Shown: positions 1 to 8,352, numbered from the stretch's first letter. The stretch: 64,000 nt of DNA from an uncultured Mycoplasmatota bacterium (GCA_900550255.1 URQZ01000001.1:1-64000); one strand, 5' to 3'. Numbers and translations: made by a program. The notes: generated by a model not told the origin, from the letters alone.

Positions 1-62
1 CTTTAATCACTCCTTCTATATTTAGAATGTTATCACATTCTTTTATAAAAGTGTGATTTTTT
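1..62 (-). promoter_or_regulatory. Leader of a gene lying off the left edge, with stem-loop
   Basis: Read on the minus strand, an AGGAGT ribosome binding site (9-14) sits where a gene would start just outside the window. Upstream of it is a stem-loop at 32-57 (ATCACA pairs with TGTGAT around the inner palindrome CTTTTATAAAAG, with a two-base bulge), followed on the plus strand by a T run. It could be an operator, an mRNA leader hairpin or a plus-strand terminator; the gene itself is not visible. Confidence 0.4.
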
Positions 63-125
63 ACTTCATAAAATCAAGTTCAATTTACGTTTTCACCTTA
101 TATTTAAAGGAATTAAAAATTATTT

Positions 126-161
126 TGAAAAGAAAAAACTACATAATTAACTATGTAGTTT
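126..161 (-). terminator. Intrinsic terminator overlapping a stop codon
   Basis: Inverted repeat AAACTACATA/TATGTAGTTT (136-145 and 152-161) followed on the minus strand by a T-rich run. The stop codon of the gene at 160-546 lies in the upstream arm. Confidence 0.8.
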
Positions 162-546
162 ACTTTTTCAATATTAACTTTTTACTTTCTTCTTTCATAT
201 TTATTTTTAATAGTTCAAAATAAAGTTCAAAACTAGTTATATATGTTTTTAAATCATTTTTTTCTATACATTGCACTATTGGTTTTAAATCTGCTACATA
301 ATACATTGGAATTTCCTCTTCCCAAAAAATATCTATATCATTTATTTGATTTAAAACCGTACCATGTCTAAATTTAAATGTTTTTCTATTTAGTTCACCA
401 CGATTTATAAGAATGTAATCATCCTTAAAATTTCTTTCATCGTTACTTTTAATAAAAGCCGAATATCCATTACTAATAGCTCCACGACTTTCTAAACCTG
501 AAATATCATATATTTTACCAATGTATATATCATTTATATTAAACAT
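160..546 (-). CDS. Hypothetical protein, 128 aa
   Basis: I do not recognise this protein. It begins MFNINDIYIGKIYDIS and is mixed alpha/beta in appearance, with no signal peptide, membrane segment or cysteine motif; the tail is lysine-rich. A longer frame opens at a TTG at 567, but the ATG at 546 has a GGGGTG ribosome binding site five bases upstream (552-557), so I chose that. It is the last gene before a strong terminator and lies 37 bp after trmR, so it may be cotranscribed with the mltG-trmR operon. No function can be assigned. Confidence 0.7.
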   Translation of the reverse strand: MFNINDIYIGKIYDISGLESRGAISNGYSAFIKSNDERNFKDDYILINRGELNRKTFKFRHGTVLNQINDIDIFWEEEIPMYYVADLKPIVQCIEKNDLKTYITSFELYFELLKINMKEESKKLILKK

Positions 547-583
547 ATAAACACCCCACAATGGCAACTATTATATACTATTT

Positions 584-1168
584 TTAAATTTTGTCAAATT
601 TACTTATACTTATTCCATCACCAATATCAATAAATTCTGTTTTAAATTCTTCATTATCTTCTAAAAATTTAATATATTTTTTTAATTTTCGAACAAGTCC
701 TCTTACATTACGACTTAAATTTTCTTCAGTTCCATTAACCAATCCATGAAATTTTAAATTATCGCTTATAATTGTTCCATCTTCTTTAAGATTTTTTTTA
801 AACTTTTCAAAAAATTTAATATATTGACTCTTGGCTGCATCTATAAAAATCAAATCATATTGTTCATTTAATTCTACATCAAAAGCATCATTAAAAATAA
901 TATTTATTTGTTGTTCTAAATTAAAACTTTCTATATTTTTAACAGCTTCTTTATATCTTTTTTCATCACGTTCAATTGTTGTTACTTTTATATCATTTGA
1001 TATACTCGCCATACGAATAGCAGAATACCCAATAGCTGCACCTACTTCTAAAATATTTTTGATATTATTTTTTTTAATATATTCACACATAAAATCTATT
1101 CCATCTTTTTGCATAATCGGGATGTTATTTTCTTTTGCATATTTTTCTAAATCTAATATTCGTACCAT
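584..1168 (-). CDS. trmR: tRNA 5-hydroxyuridine methyltransferase TrmR (YrrM), 194 aa
   Basis: Class I SAM-dependent O-methyltransferase. The SAM-binding loop is visible as ILEVGAAIGYSA (about residues 39-50), followed by the acidic strand VTTIERD and the metal-site region FIDAAKSQY and ISDNLKFHG typical of the caffeoyl-CoA O-methyltransferase-like family. In B. subtilis TrmR methylates 5-hydroxyuridine at position 34 of tRNA to 5-methoxyuridine. That assignment rests on family plus synteny: it follows mltG exactly as yrrM follows yrrL. The start overlaps the mltG end by 16 bp and has an AAGGA site. The two hydroxylation genes, trhP1 and trhP2, are about 6 kb upstream on the same strand. Confidence 0.85.
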   Translation of the reverse strand: MVRILDLEKYAKENNIPIMQKDGIDFMCEYIKKNNIKNILEVGAAIGYSAIRMASISNDIKVTTIERDEKRYKEAVKNIESFNLEQQINIIFNDAFDVELNEQYDLIFIDAAKSQYIKFFEKFKKNLKEDGTIISDNLKFHGLVNGTEENLSRNVRGLVRKLKKYIKFLEDNEEFKTEFIDIGDGISISKFDKI

Positions 1169-2241
1169 AGTTTTTCCTTCTTTAATTTAGCGACAATGTT
1201 ATTATGTTCTGTTCCTGTTTTACTAAAGTATGTTTTTTTATTTTTATCAGCAACAAAGTAAAAATAATTATGACTTTTAGGATTTATTGCAGCATCTATT
1301 GATTCCTTACTTGGAATACATATTGGACCGACTGGTAATTTACCTGCCATTTGTGAACTTCTTGTATTATATGCATTATAACTTTCTAATTCATTTTGAT
1401 ATAAGTCTCTTTCATTCATATCTATTTGAATTGCATAATATGTCGTTACATCACTACCTAAACTCCAACCCGCTTTAAGTCTATTGAAAAAAACACCAGC
1501 TACGCCATTTCGATCATCACTACGAGCTGCTTCTAATTCGACAATTGAAGCTAGAGTTAATAATTGATGAATATTATAATTACTACTTGCTATTTGTGTT
1601 TTATAAGGTTCTAATTTTTCTTCCATATTATCAAGCATTTTCTTAAATATCTCTTTTAAATCAACATCTTTACTTGAAAATTCATATGTATTTGGAAATA
1701 AATATCCTTCTAATGAATAATAAATACTAGGATTTTTTATGTCATCAGTTAAAAACCAATATGTATTAATTAATTCATTTAAATAGTTTTGATCTTTTAA
1801 AAGATTAAATACTTCTTCTTTTTTATGATTAGTATTTTCTTCAATTAAACTTGCGATTTTGCGCATATTAATTCCTTCTTTAAAAGTAATAATAACAGCA
1901 TTAGGATTTTTTTTCGATTTTTTCTTTAAAACATCAACTATTTGTTTAATTGTCATATTTTTATTTAATGTATACTGTCCTTCATGAAGACCATCTACTT
2001 TTTTCATTTTGACATAAATTTTATAAGCAATTTTAGATCTAATTAAATTTTGTTCTTTTAATTCATTTGATATAGTTAAAAAAGTTTCTCCTTTATTAAC
2101 TATGAACTCCACTTCTTCTCCTTTTTTATTTACAGGAGCTAGAAAAATTTTATAAAGACTTAAAATCAATATAAATAAGATTATAATAATACCAAAAGTA
2201 ATTAAAAATCTTTTCACCTTTGGTTTTAATCTTCTTTTCAT
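1153..2241 (-). CDS. mltG: Endolytic murein transglycosylase MltG, 362 aa
   Basis: YceG-like lytic transglycosylase that cleaves nascent glycan strands at the membrane. A basic N-terminus precedes one membrane segment (about residues 11-35), then a LysM-like region, then the catalytic domain with ASIVELEA (231-238); Glu235 aligns with the catalytic glutamate of the family motif ASIVEKE. EGYLFPNTYEF (178-188) and VFFNRL are also family signatures. Length is normal for Firmicutes. It is the fifth gene of a six-gene operon (HD hydrolase-ireB-ruvX-yrzB-mltG-trmR) that is nearly identical in order to B. subtilis yrzL-yrrK-yrzB-yrrL-yrrM. Confidence 0.95.
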   Translation of the reverse strand: MKRRLKPKVKRFLITFGIIIILFILILSLYKIFLAPVNKKGEEVEFIVNKGETFLTISNELKEQNLIRSKIAYKIYVKMKKVDGLHEGQYTLNKNMTIKQIVDVLKKKSKKNPNAVIITFKEGINMRKIASLIEENTNHKKEEVFNLLKDQNYLNELINTYWFLTDDIKNPSIYYSLEGYLFPNTYEFSSKDVDLKEIFKKMLDNMEEKLEPYKTQIASSNYNIHQLLTLASIVELEAARSDDRNGVAGVFFNRLKAGWSLGSDVTTYYAIQIDMNERDLYQNELESYNAYNTRSSQMAGKLPVGPICIPSKESIDAAINPKSHNYFYFVADKNKKTYFSKTGTEHNNIVAKLKKEKLWYEY

Positions 2242-2259
2242 ATTACATCAAAAACGAGC

Positions 2260-2550
2260 TTATTGCTCGTCTGTTCCTTCTTTTTTAGCTTCTTCTTGAA
2301 GTTCATTAAGAATTGTTTCAATTATTGTCCATTCTTTATCTGTTTCAATTGGTTGTAAAGTTTGATCTTCTTCATCTGGATTATAAATTGAAGCATAAAC
2401 TTTTGTATTTCCCTCTTCATCAACAGTATTATCTGTATATACCATATAGTTTTTACCAGTTTCATCTGATTCAAATGTAAATAAAACTTCACATTCTACT
2501 TCTTGTCCTTCATCATTTGTAATATTAAATGTCATTCTTTCCTCTTTCAT
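2260..2550 (-). CDS. yrzB: DUF1292 family protein (YrzB), 96 aa
   Basis: Small acidic soluble protein of the DUF1292 family, recognised by the pattern of a short beta-rich body (FNITNDEGQEVECEVLFTFE) and by its place between ruvX and mltG, as in B. subtilis. Function is unknown in the family. The first ATG (2550) forms an ATGA overlap with the ruvX stop, which suits translational coupling. A second ATG at 2535 has an AGAGG site directly upstream and is an alternative start that would give 91 residues. Confidence 0.85.
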   Translation of the reverse strand: MKEERMTFNITNDEGQEVECEVLFTFESDETGKNYMVYTDNTVDEEGNTKVYASIYNPDEEDQTLQPIETDKEWTIIETILNELQEEAKKEGTDEQ

Positions 2551-2975
2551 TCTTTAGTCTTCCTTTCTTTATCTAAATATGTTTGAAGTATAATATTAGC
2601 AGCTAAACTATCAACTTTCTTTTTTCTTTTTTTTCTTGAAATATCAGCTTCAATCATATAATTTGTTGCTTCAACAGTTGTAAGTCGCTCATCTTGCATT
2701 ATTACTTCAATATTTAAGCTTTTTTCAATTTTTTCTTTAAATTCTAGAGTAACTTGTCCTCTTTCACCTATTGAATTATTCATGTTTTTAGGAAAACCCA
2801 ATATAATTTTTGATATCTTATATTCTTCAATTAATTCTTTTATTTTGGGAATTAATGAATCATAATCGCTATCATTGAAACGAATTGTTTCATGAGTTGT
2901 AGCTATTGTTAGCGTTGTATCACTTATAGCTGTTCCTAAAGTTCTCGTTCCCAAATCAAGCCCTAAATAGCGCAC
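2547..2975 (-). CDS. ruvX: Holliday junction resolvase-like RuvX/YqgF, 142 aa
   Basis: RNase H-fold nuclease of the YqgF family, implicated in 16S pre-rRNA processing or recombination. The N-terminus MRYLGLDLGTRTLGTAISD carries the first catalytic Asp (7), IILGFPKNMNNSIGERG is the second family block, and QDERLTTVEA provides the third acidic site. Length is standard. It overlaps yrzB by four bases and sits between ireB and yrzB as in other Firmicutes. Confidence 0.95.
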   Translation of the reverse strand: MRYLGLDLGTRTLGTAISDTTLTIATTHETIRFNDSDYDSLIPKIKELIEEYKISKIILGFPKNMNNSIGERGQVTLEFKEKIEKSLNIEVIMQDERLTTVEATNYMIEADISRKKRKKKVDSLAANIILQTYLDKERKTKE

Positions 2976-3214
2976 TATTTAATAGTCTCCTTTACAAGTA
3001 CTTCTAATACTTTTACTCTTTCAATACTAACTAACATATTTCTTGCGTTTTTGTAATTTGTTATATATCCAGGATCTCCACTCATTAAGTATCCAACAAT
3101 TTGGTTAATTGGATTGTATCCTTTTTCATTTAGAATCGCAATTACTTGTTTTATTGTATCTAAGATATAAGCTTGATTAAATTCTTCAGTGCTGTATGTT
3201 TTTGTCATATCCAT
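2975..3214 (-). CDS. ireB: IreB family regulatory phosphoprotein, 79 aa
   Basis: DUF965/IreB protein. The diagnostic core NEKGYNPINQIVGYLMSGDP is present. In Enterococcus faecalis IreB is phosphorylated near its N-terminus by the PASTA kinase IreK and dephosphorylated by IreP to tune cephalosporin resistance. Here the N-terminus MDMTKTYSTEE offers Thr4, Thr6 and Thr9. The frame is open up to 3253, but the ATG at 3214 has an AGGTGAT site (3218-3224) and gives the family's usual length. The matching kinase and phosphatase (prkC, prpC) are 35 kb away in the same window. Confidence 0.93.
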   Translation of the reverse strand: MDMTKTYSTEEFNQAYILDTIKQVIAILNEKGYNPINQIVGYLMSGDPGYITNYKNARNMLVSIERVKVLEVLVKETIK

Positions 3215-3249
3215 GTTATCACCTACTCTATGAATATATTTCAATTGTA

Positions 3250-4386
3250 TCATTTATTTTTATTTTTTTCAACTTTTTTACAAACATTATATTGTTTTAT
3301 AAAATAATCATCAGTCATTCCAGCAATATAATCAATTACTATCCTTGTTTTTTTTGTTTTTCTTTTATATTCCTCATTCATATTATTTAAAAAATCTTGA
3401 TAAATTATACTATCTTTATTCTTGTTTTCTAAATCATTTAGGAAAAATTGAAAAAGGAAGTTGAACATTTCTTCATATTTTTTTATTTGTTCTTTTGTGT
3501 TTGCTTTGTCATAAATATATTTATAGTTAAAGTTTTTCAAAGCTTTTAAAGCTTTATATACATCATCTGATAAAAGTAAATAAGGTTTATTCAAACTATT
3601 ATTTATAATATCTGTAACTATTGTATTTATAATTTCTCGGTTATTATTTCCTAATACACTTGTTATTTCTTTTGGTAGTTCTTCTTTTTTTAAAATGCCA
3701 AGCATAATAGCATCTTCTATATCTCTTCCAATGTATCCAACAATATCACTTATCCTTACTACACAACCTTCTAGCGTCATTGGTATCAACATTGTATTAG
3801 CTTTTTCATTTATATATGTATTATTGTAATCGTCTAAAAAGGTTTGTACACTTTTTTTCTTTGGTATATATTTACCACTTAAAAATTCTCCATTGTGACA
3901 CAATATTCCATCTAAAACTTGAATAGTTATATTTAATCCTTGACCATTTTTTTCTAATGACATAAGTTCTCTTACGCTCTGAGCATTATGATTAAAATAA
4001 GTATTATCATATTTAAGGCTAATATCATTTAATATTTTCTCACCAACATGTCCAAATGGAACATGACCTAAATCGTGACCAAGAGCGATTGCCTCAATTA
4101 AGTCTTCATTTAATCCTAAGGCTCTTCCTATTGTTTTAGCAATTTTACTAACAAACTGAACATGAATTATTCTTTTGCTTATATGATCATTTTCTTTTAA
4201 ACTAAATACCTGTGTTTTATCAATATATCTTGTATATGATAAGGAATATATAATACGATCTATATCTCTAAAGTAAGCCGGTCTAATATCAGATTCTTCT
4301 TGTTTTAGTCTTATAGCATTTTTACTTAAACTAGCAAACTTACTTAAGTTATTTTCATGGTTATACATATTTTCTTCTAAATTCAT
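3250..4386 (-). CDS. HD-domain dNTP triphosphohydrolase-like protein, 378 aa
   Basis: dGTPase-family HD hydrolase: YTRYIDKTQVF (51-61), the first metal His near residue 75 and the HD pair in ALGHDLGHVPFGHVGE (His104-Asp105), then VVRISDIVGYIGRDIEDA carrying the distal Asp. Family members hydrolyse dNTPs to nucleoside and tripolyphosphate; substrate preference cannot be read here. A GGAG site precedes the ATG, and a promoter with TTGCTT-17-TATAAT lies at 4409-4437, making this the first gene of the operon running to trmR. This position replaces alaS, which is upstream of ireB in B. subtilis. Confidence 0.85.
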   Translation of the reverse strand: MNLEENMYNHENNLSKFASLSKNAIRLKQEESDIRPAYFRDIDRIIYSLSYTRYIDKTQVFSLKENDHISKRIIHVQFVSKIAKTIGRALGLNEDLIEAIALGHDLGHVPFGHVGEKILNDISLKYDNTYFNHNAQSVRELMSLEKNGQGLNITIQVLDGILCHNGEFLSGKYIPKKKSVQTFLDDYNNTYINEKANTMLIPMTLEGCVVRISDIVGYIGRDIEDAIMLGILKKEELPKEITSVLGNNNREIINTIVTDIINNSLNKPYLLLSDDVYKALKALKNFNYKYIYDKANTKEQIKKYEEMFNFLFQFFLNDLENKNKDSIIYQDFLNNMNEEYKRKTKKTRIVIDYIAGMTDDYFIKQYNVCKKVEKNKNK

Positions 4387-4408
4387 ACTAATTCTCCATT
4401 CTCTTTAT

Positions 4409-4437
4409 ATTATATATTTATTTTTGATTATAAGCAA
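4409..4437 (-). promoter_or_regulatory. Sigma-A type promoter for the HD hydrolase-ireB-ruvX operon
   Basis: Minus-strand TTGCTT (4432-4437) and TATAAT (4409-4414) separated by 17 bp, with an RBS and ATG at 4386 shortly downstream. Confidence 0.7.
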
Positions 4438-4451
4438 ACTTTTATCTACAA

Positions 4452-4487
4452 AATAAAAACAGAAATTTAAATTGTTTTCTGCTTTAT
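4452..4487 (-). terminator. Intrinsic terminator overlapping the kinase-like gene's end
   Basis: Stem GCAGAAA/TTTCTGT on the minus strand followed by a T-rich tract; the TAA at 4467-4469 lies in the loop. Confidence 0.7.
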
Positions 4488-5207
4488 TTTTTCTTGATCT
4501 ATATAATCAATTAATAAATCATTAAAATTAATGTCTTTTTGATTATGGAATATTTCATAGCAAATATTAATGCACATATCATTGTCAGTAACACCAATCA
4601 TATCTTCATATTCTTTTAGGTTAGCCCAATTATACAATATATCTACTACTTGATCTTCAACTTTGTTCATAAGAATATTATTTAAATAGGAAAGAGTAAA
4701 CATGTTGAATTTTCGATGTATTATTGGTATTAAAGAATAATCATCATTATCTCCAAATATATAAGCATCAGGTACATCACAAAGCATAATATTTTTTCCA
4801 TCATACATTATATTTCCTGCATTGATATCATAAAAATATATTCCAGCATGTATCATACTATTTAAAATTTCTTTCATTCTGACCAAAAGATTATATTTTT
4901 CTTTTTGGTTTAAATCTAAATTATTAATACTAGTATAATTTTCTTTAAACGCACTCAAGTAACCAATTATTTTATCATCAATACTAATTAACTTTTCTGG
5001 TATTATCATTTTGCTTTTATCTGCTTTCAAGTAACTAAGTTTTATTTTAGAAACCGCTTTTTCATCTAATGGATGTCTATATTTTTTTATAAGCTTTTTT
5101 TGTCCGTCCTCATAATATAAATAAATATCTGCTTGATCACCACTGGTAAAATATTTTATTAAAACATTTTTTTCAAATTCTTTATCGTTAAAATTTATTA
5201 CTTCCAT
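4467..5207 (-). CDS. Protein kinase-fold protein, atypical, 246 aa
   Basis: Not a canonical Ser/Thr kinase, but kinase landmarks are visible in order: a nucleotide-loop-like SGDQADIYLYYEDG (22-35), a candidate beta-3 lysine in KKLIKKYRHP (around 41), a catalytic-loop-like FYDINAGNIMYDG (125-137) with Asp127 and Asn132 in HxDxxxxN spacing (His replaced by Tyr), and LCDVPDAY (142-149) with Asp144 in place of DFG. The C-lobe is small and lacks a recognisable activation segment. It is monocistronic: own promoter TTGAAT-17-TATAAT and own terminator. Substrate unknown; it could equally be a small-molecule kinase of the APH/choline kinase type or a pseudokinase. Confidence 0.6.
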   Translation of the reverse strand: MEVINFNDKEFEKNVLIKYFTSGDQADIYLYYEDGQKKLIKKYRHPLDEKAVSKIKLSYLKADKSKMIIPEKLISIDDKIIGYLSAFKENYTSINNLDLNQKEKYNLLVRMKEILNSMIHAGIYFYDINAGNIMYDGKNIMLCDVPDAYIFGDNDDYSLIPIIHRKFNMFTLSYLNNILMNKVEDQVVDILYNWANLKEYEDMIGVTDNDMCINICYEIFHNQKDINFNDLLIDYIDQEKIKQKTI

Positions 5208-5230
5208 AATATTACCGCCTTAATGGCCCT

Positions 5231-5259
5231 ATTATAATATATATTCTTTATAAATTCAA
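5231..5259 (-). promoter_or_regulatory. Promoter of the kinase-like gene
   Basis: TTGAAT (5254-5259) and TATAAT (5231-5236), 17-bp spacer, minus strand, just after the tig terminator. Confidence 0.75.
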
Positions 5260-5289
5260 GAAAAAAAGAAAACTTAATTGTTTTCTTTT
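5259..5289 (-). terminator. tig terminator
   Basis: AAAGAAAAC/GTTTTCTTT stem (5280-5288 and 5265-5273) with a T run on the minus strand; the last codons of tig (Lys-Glu-Asn-Asn-stop) form the first arm. Confidence 0.85.
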
Positions 5290-6533
5290 AAGATCTCAAT
5301 AGCTCTACGCATTTCCATATCGTATTTAACCATTTCAATTCCACCAAATAGTTTTAAGAATTCATCTTTTTCCATATTATATTTTTTAGCAAGTTCTTCA
5401 GCTTCTTTTTTAGCTTCATCATCAGCTATTTCTATCTTTTCTTCTACTTTGATAGCTTCTAATAAAAGACGTGATGCAACTCTCTTTTCTGCTTCTTCTT
5501 TCATTTGATCTTTTAAAGCTGCTTCATCTGAATTTGTAAATTGATAAAATTGTTCTAAAGTTAATCCTTGCATTTTTAAATTTTCTTCATATTGTCTAAT
5601 CATTCTATCTAATTCTTCATTTATCATAGCTTCTGGAATATCAACTTCCATGTTTTCAATTCCTTTTTTTAGAAGTTCATCAATGTAATGATCTTCTGCA
5701 TGTTGTTCTTTATGAGCTTTGATATTTTCTTCTAATTGTTTTTCTAAAGATTCTTTAGAATCAATTCCTTCCATTGCTAAATCTTCAAAGAAGTCTTTAT
5801 CTAATTCTGGTATTTTAGTTGTTTTGATTTCATTTACTTTTACTTTAAATACTACTTTTTGTCCTTTTAAATCTTCACTATGATAATCTTCTGGGAATGT
5901 TACATTAATATCTTTTTCTTCATCTTTTGACATTCCAATTATTTGATCTTCAAATCCTGGGATAAATGTATTTGATCCAATAGTTAAAGAGTAGTTTTCT
6001 CCTTTTCCACCTTCAAATGCTACACCATCTTTAAATCCTTCAAAGTCAATAATAGCAATATCACCATTTTCAACTTTTCCCTCTTTTACAACATTTTCTG
6101 CGTATCTATTTAAAGTTTCGTTTAAAGCACTTTCTATTTCTTCTTTTGTTACTTCGACTTTTTCTTTTTTAACACCTAATTTTTTATATTTTCCTAATTT
6201 TACTTCTGGTTTAGTTGTTATTGTAAAAACAAATTCTACACCATCTTTAGAAATTGATTTTAGTGCTACTTCTGGTTGGGCTACAATCTCAACATCTTTA
6301 TTTTCATCTAACATTTTTTGATATGCAGGTTGTAATACTAAATCAGCAGCATCCATAAATAAAGATTCTTCTCCATATTTTTTTATAAATACTTCTTTTG
6401 GAGCTTTTCCTTGTCTAAATCCATCAATTTTAACTTTTTTATTTGCTTTTTCAAAAGCTTTATCTAAAGCATCTTCCCATTCTTTTCCTTCTATTTTAAT
6501 TGTTATTTCTTTTACATTTTTATTTTTTTCCAT
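5274..6533 (-). CDS. tig: Trigger factor, 419 aa
   Basis: Ribosome-associated chaperone and peptidyl-prolyl isomerase acting at the polypeptide exit tunnel. The ribosome-docking signature appears as DGFRQGKAPKEVF (about residues 37-49, cf. GFRxGKxP), followed by the FKBP-like domain (about 150-245, with GSNTFIPGFEDQIIGM) and the helical C-terminal chaperone domain. The frame opens at 6545, but the GGAGG site lies between that ATG and the one at 6533, so the latter is the start. Transcribed alone from TTGTAA-17-TATACT and ended by an overlapping terminator. Confidence 0.96.
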   Translation of the reverse strand: MEKNKNVKEITIKIEGKEWEDALDKAFEKANKKVKIDGFRQGKAPKEVFIKKYGEESLFMDAADLVLQPAYQKMLDENKDVEIVAQPEVALKSISKDGVEFVFTITTKPEVKLGKYKKLGVKKEKVEVTKEEIESALNETLNRYAENVVKEGKVENGDIAIIDFEGFKDGVAFEGGKGENYSLTIGSNTFIPGFEDQIIGMSKDEEKDINVTFPEDYHSEDLKGQKVVFKVKVNEIKTTKIPELDKDFFEDLAMEGIDSKESLEKQLEENIKAHKEQHAEDHYIDELLKKGIENMEVDIPEAMINEELDRMIRQYEENLKMQGLTLEQFYQFTNSDEAALKDQMKEEAEKRVASRLLLEAIKVEEKIEIADDEAKKEAEELAKKYNMEKDEFLKLFGGIEMVKYDMEMRRAIEILKENN

Positions 6534-6558
6534 AATATCCTCCATTCAATACTATTAT

Positions 6559-6587
6559 AGTATATAATAAATTTCTTTTTTTTACAA
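6559..6587 (-). promoter_or_regulatory. tig promoter
   Basis: TTGTAA (6582-6587) and TATACT (6559-6564) with a 17-bp spacer; the -35 abuts the greA terminator T run. Confidence 0.7.
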
Positions 6588-6611
6588 CAAAAAAAGCACT
6601 TTTGTGCTTAA
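6588..6611 (-). terminator. greA terminator
   Basis: AAGCAC/GTGCTT stem with TTTT loop and poly-T on the minus strand; the greA TAA (6608-6610) overlaps the first arm. Confidence 0.9.
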
Positions 6612-7078
6612 AAAATTTCCATAATTTCAACATCATATTTACCATTAGGGCTATCTACTGAAACAACTTCTCCAGCTGAATGTCCCATAATAGCTTTAGC
6701 TATTGGTGATTCATTAGAAATACGATTTTCAAATGGATCTGCCTCATTGCTTCCTACGATAGAATAAACATCAGTATCTCCATCTTCTACATATTTAATT
6801 TTAACTTTTGTTCCAACGCTTACTTTATCAGTATCAACGTCTTTAATTATCATTGCCTTCTCCATCATGGCTTCTAGTTCAATAATTCGATTTTCAACTT
6901 CTGCTTGTTCTGTTCTAGCAGCATCGTATTCAGCATTTTCACTCAAATCTCCTAAAGCTCTTGCTTCCTTTAGGGCATTTATTACTTCAGGTCTTTTTTC
7001 CATTTTTAAATATTCTAATTCTTTTTTTATCTTATCATAACCTTCTTCGGTTAAGTATACTTCTTTTGTATTTGACAT
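6608..7078 (-). CDS. greA: Transcription elongation factor GreA, 156 aa
   Basis: Rescues backtracked RNA polymerase by stimulating transcript cleavage in the secondary channel. N-terminal coiled coil carries the acidic tip ARALGDLSENAEYDAA with the two catalytic acids (Asp and Glu of LSENAEYDAAR); the C-terminal FKBP-like domain ends with SPIAKAIMGHSAGEVV. ATG at 7078 has AGAGGTGA upstream; a longer frame to 7102 lacks a site. Family length is about 157. In B. subtilis greA lies downstream of yrrN/yrrO as it does here relative to trhP1/trhP2. Confidence 0.96.
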   Translation of the reverse strand: MSNTKEVYLTEEGYDKIKKELEYLKMEKRPEVINALKEARALGDLSENAEYDAARTEQAEVENRIIELEAMMEKAMIIKDVDTDKVSVGTKVKIKYVEDGDTDVYSIVGSNEADPFENRISNESPIAKAIMGHSAGEVVSVDSPNGKYDVEIMEIF

Positions 7079-7114
7079 AATGTCACCTCTTCTTCTATTC
7101 ATTAATCGAACAAA

Positions 7115-7144
7115 ATCATACTACTAAATGTTTTTTTTGTCAAC
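7115..7144 (-). promoter_or_regulatory. greA promoter
   Basis: Consensus TTGACA (7139-7144) and TATGAT (7115-7120), 18-bp spacer, minus strand. Confidence 0.75.
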
Positions 7145-7155
7145 TTAAAATTCAT

Positions 7156-8352
7156 TTATTTTTTAATTCTTATCAAATCATAAGGTTCAACTTGGCTATC
7201 TATCCTTATTTTTACTACCTGTCTTGGATGTCTAACAATTTCTATTAAATTATCATTTTCATCATAAATTTCATTTAGTTTTAATGAGATTATTTCTTTA
7301 TTTGGCCCAAATATTTCTACTTCATCATCTTTTTTAAAGTAGTTTCTCTCTTCTACTGTTGCAAGTTTATTTTCTTTATCATAGTCTAGAACTATTCCTA
7401 AAAAGTCTTGATTAGATATTTCTTCACGGCCATTATAATATTGACAATCAACATCATTTTTTTCGTTAAAAAACTGGCTTACTGCATCTCGATTAGCGCA
7501 ATTTCTTAAGATTTTTTCGTAATCTTTTGGATATTGATATTTAGAATCTTTTAAGTAACCATCAATTACTCTTCTATATATATCAACAACAGTTGCGATA
7601 TAATAAATAGAACGCATTCTTCCTTCAATTTTAAAAGATGTAATTCCAATATCCATCATATCTTTAATATATGCAAGAAGTGATAAATCTTTCGCACATA
7701 ATGTGAAATCTTTTTCTCCTTCGATATTTTTTTTCTGTTCATCTAGTAATTTAAAATCCCATCTACATATTTGACTACATCCACCTCGATTAGAATCACG
7801 ATTAGTTAAAAAGTTTGATAGAACACATCTTCCACTAATACTAGAACACATTGCTCCATGAATAAAACATTCTATTTCTATATCTACATTATCTATTATT
7901 TCTTTTATCTCTTCTTTTGACATTTCACGAGCTAAAACAATTCTTGTAACACCTAGTTCTTTATAAAATTTACAAGCTTCAACATTCATAATAGATGCTT
8001 GTGTAGATAAGTGAATTTCTAAATTAGTGTTTTCTTTAGCTAATTTAATAATAGCTGGATCGCTTACAATAATAGCATCAACTTCACATTTTTCTAATTC
8101 TTTTAAATAATTTTTTACTTCTTTTATTTCTTTATTATGAAGGACTATATTTACTGTTACATAGATTTTTTTACCAAGTGAGTGTGCGAATTTACTTCCC
8201 TCTTTAATATCATCAAAAGTAAAGTTAATAGCATTTGCTCTAAGTCCTAACATTGGTCCACCTAAATATACAGCATCTGCTCCATAATGTAGAGCATATT
8301 TTAGTCTCTCTAAATCGCCTGCTGGCGCTAAAAGTTCTGGTTTTTTAATCAT
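7156..8352 (-). CDS. trhP2: Peptidase U32 family tRNA hydroxylation protein TrhP2 (YrrO), 398 aa
   Basis: U32-family protein with the iron-sulfur cysteine set of the tRNA hydroxylase subgroup: CSSISGRC (Cys169, Cys176) and GGCSQIC (Cys192, Cys196). The N-terminus KPELLAPAGDLERLKYALHYGADAVYLG is the family signature of a TIM-barrel-like domain. In B. subtilis and E. coli members hydroxylate U34 of tRNA to 5-hydroxyuridine using prephenate-derived chemistry; TrmR then methylates it. It overlaps trhP1 by 8 bp, as the yrrN/yrrO pair. Annotation as protease/collagenase is a historical name and unlikely to be its role. Confidence 0.9.
   Translation of the reverse strand: MIKKPELLAPAGDLERLKYALHYGADAVYLGGPMLGLRANAINFTFDDIKEGSKFAHSLGKKIYVTVNIVLHNKEIKEVKNYLKELEKCEVDAIIVSDPAIIKLAKENTNLEIHLSTQASIMNVEACKFYKELGVTRIVLAREMSKEEIKEIIDNVDIEIECFIHGAMCSSISGRCVLSNFLTNRDSNRGGCSQICRWDFKLLDEQKKNIEGEKDFTLCAKDLSLLAYIKDMMDIGITSFKIEGRMRSIYYIATVVDIYRRVIDGYLKDSKYQYPKDYEKILRNCANRDAVSQFFNEKNDVDCQYYNGREEISNQDFLGIVLDYDKENKLATVEERNYFKKDDEVEIFGPNKEIISLKLNEIYDENDNLIEIVRHPRQVVKIRIDSQVEPYDLIRIKK

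Noticed and set aside
831..1190. Plus-strand reading frame over trmR
   Set aside because: It is antisense to a clear methyltransferase, has no ribosome binding site and low-complexity Ser/Phe-rich content.
7156..8352. Collagenase/peptidase function for the U32 protein
   Set aside because: The four-cysteine motif and its pairing with trhP1 and trmR point to tRNA hydroxylation.
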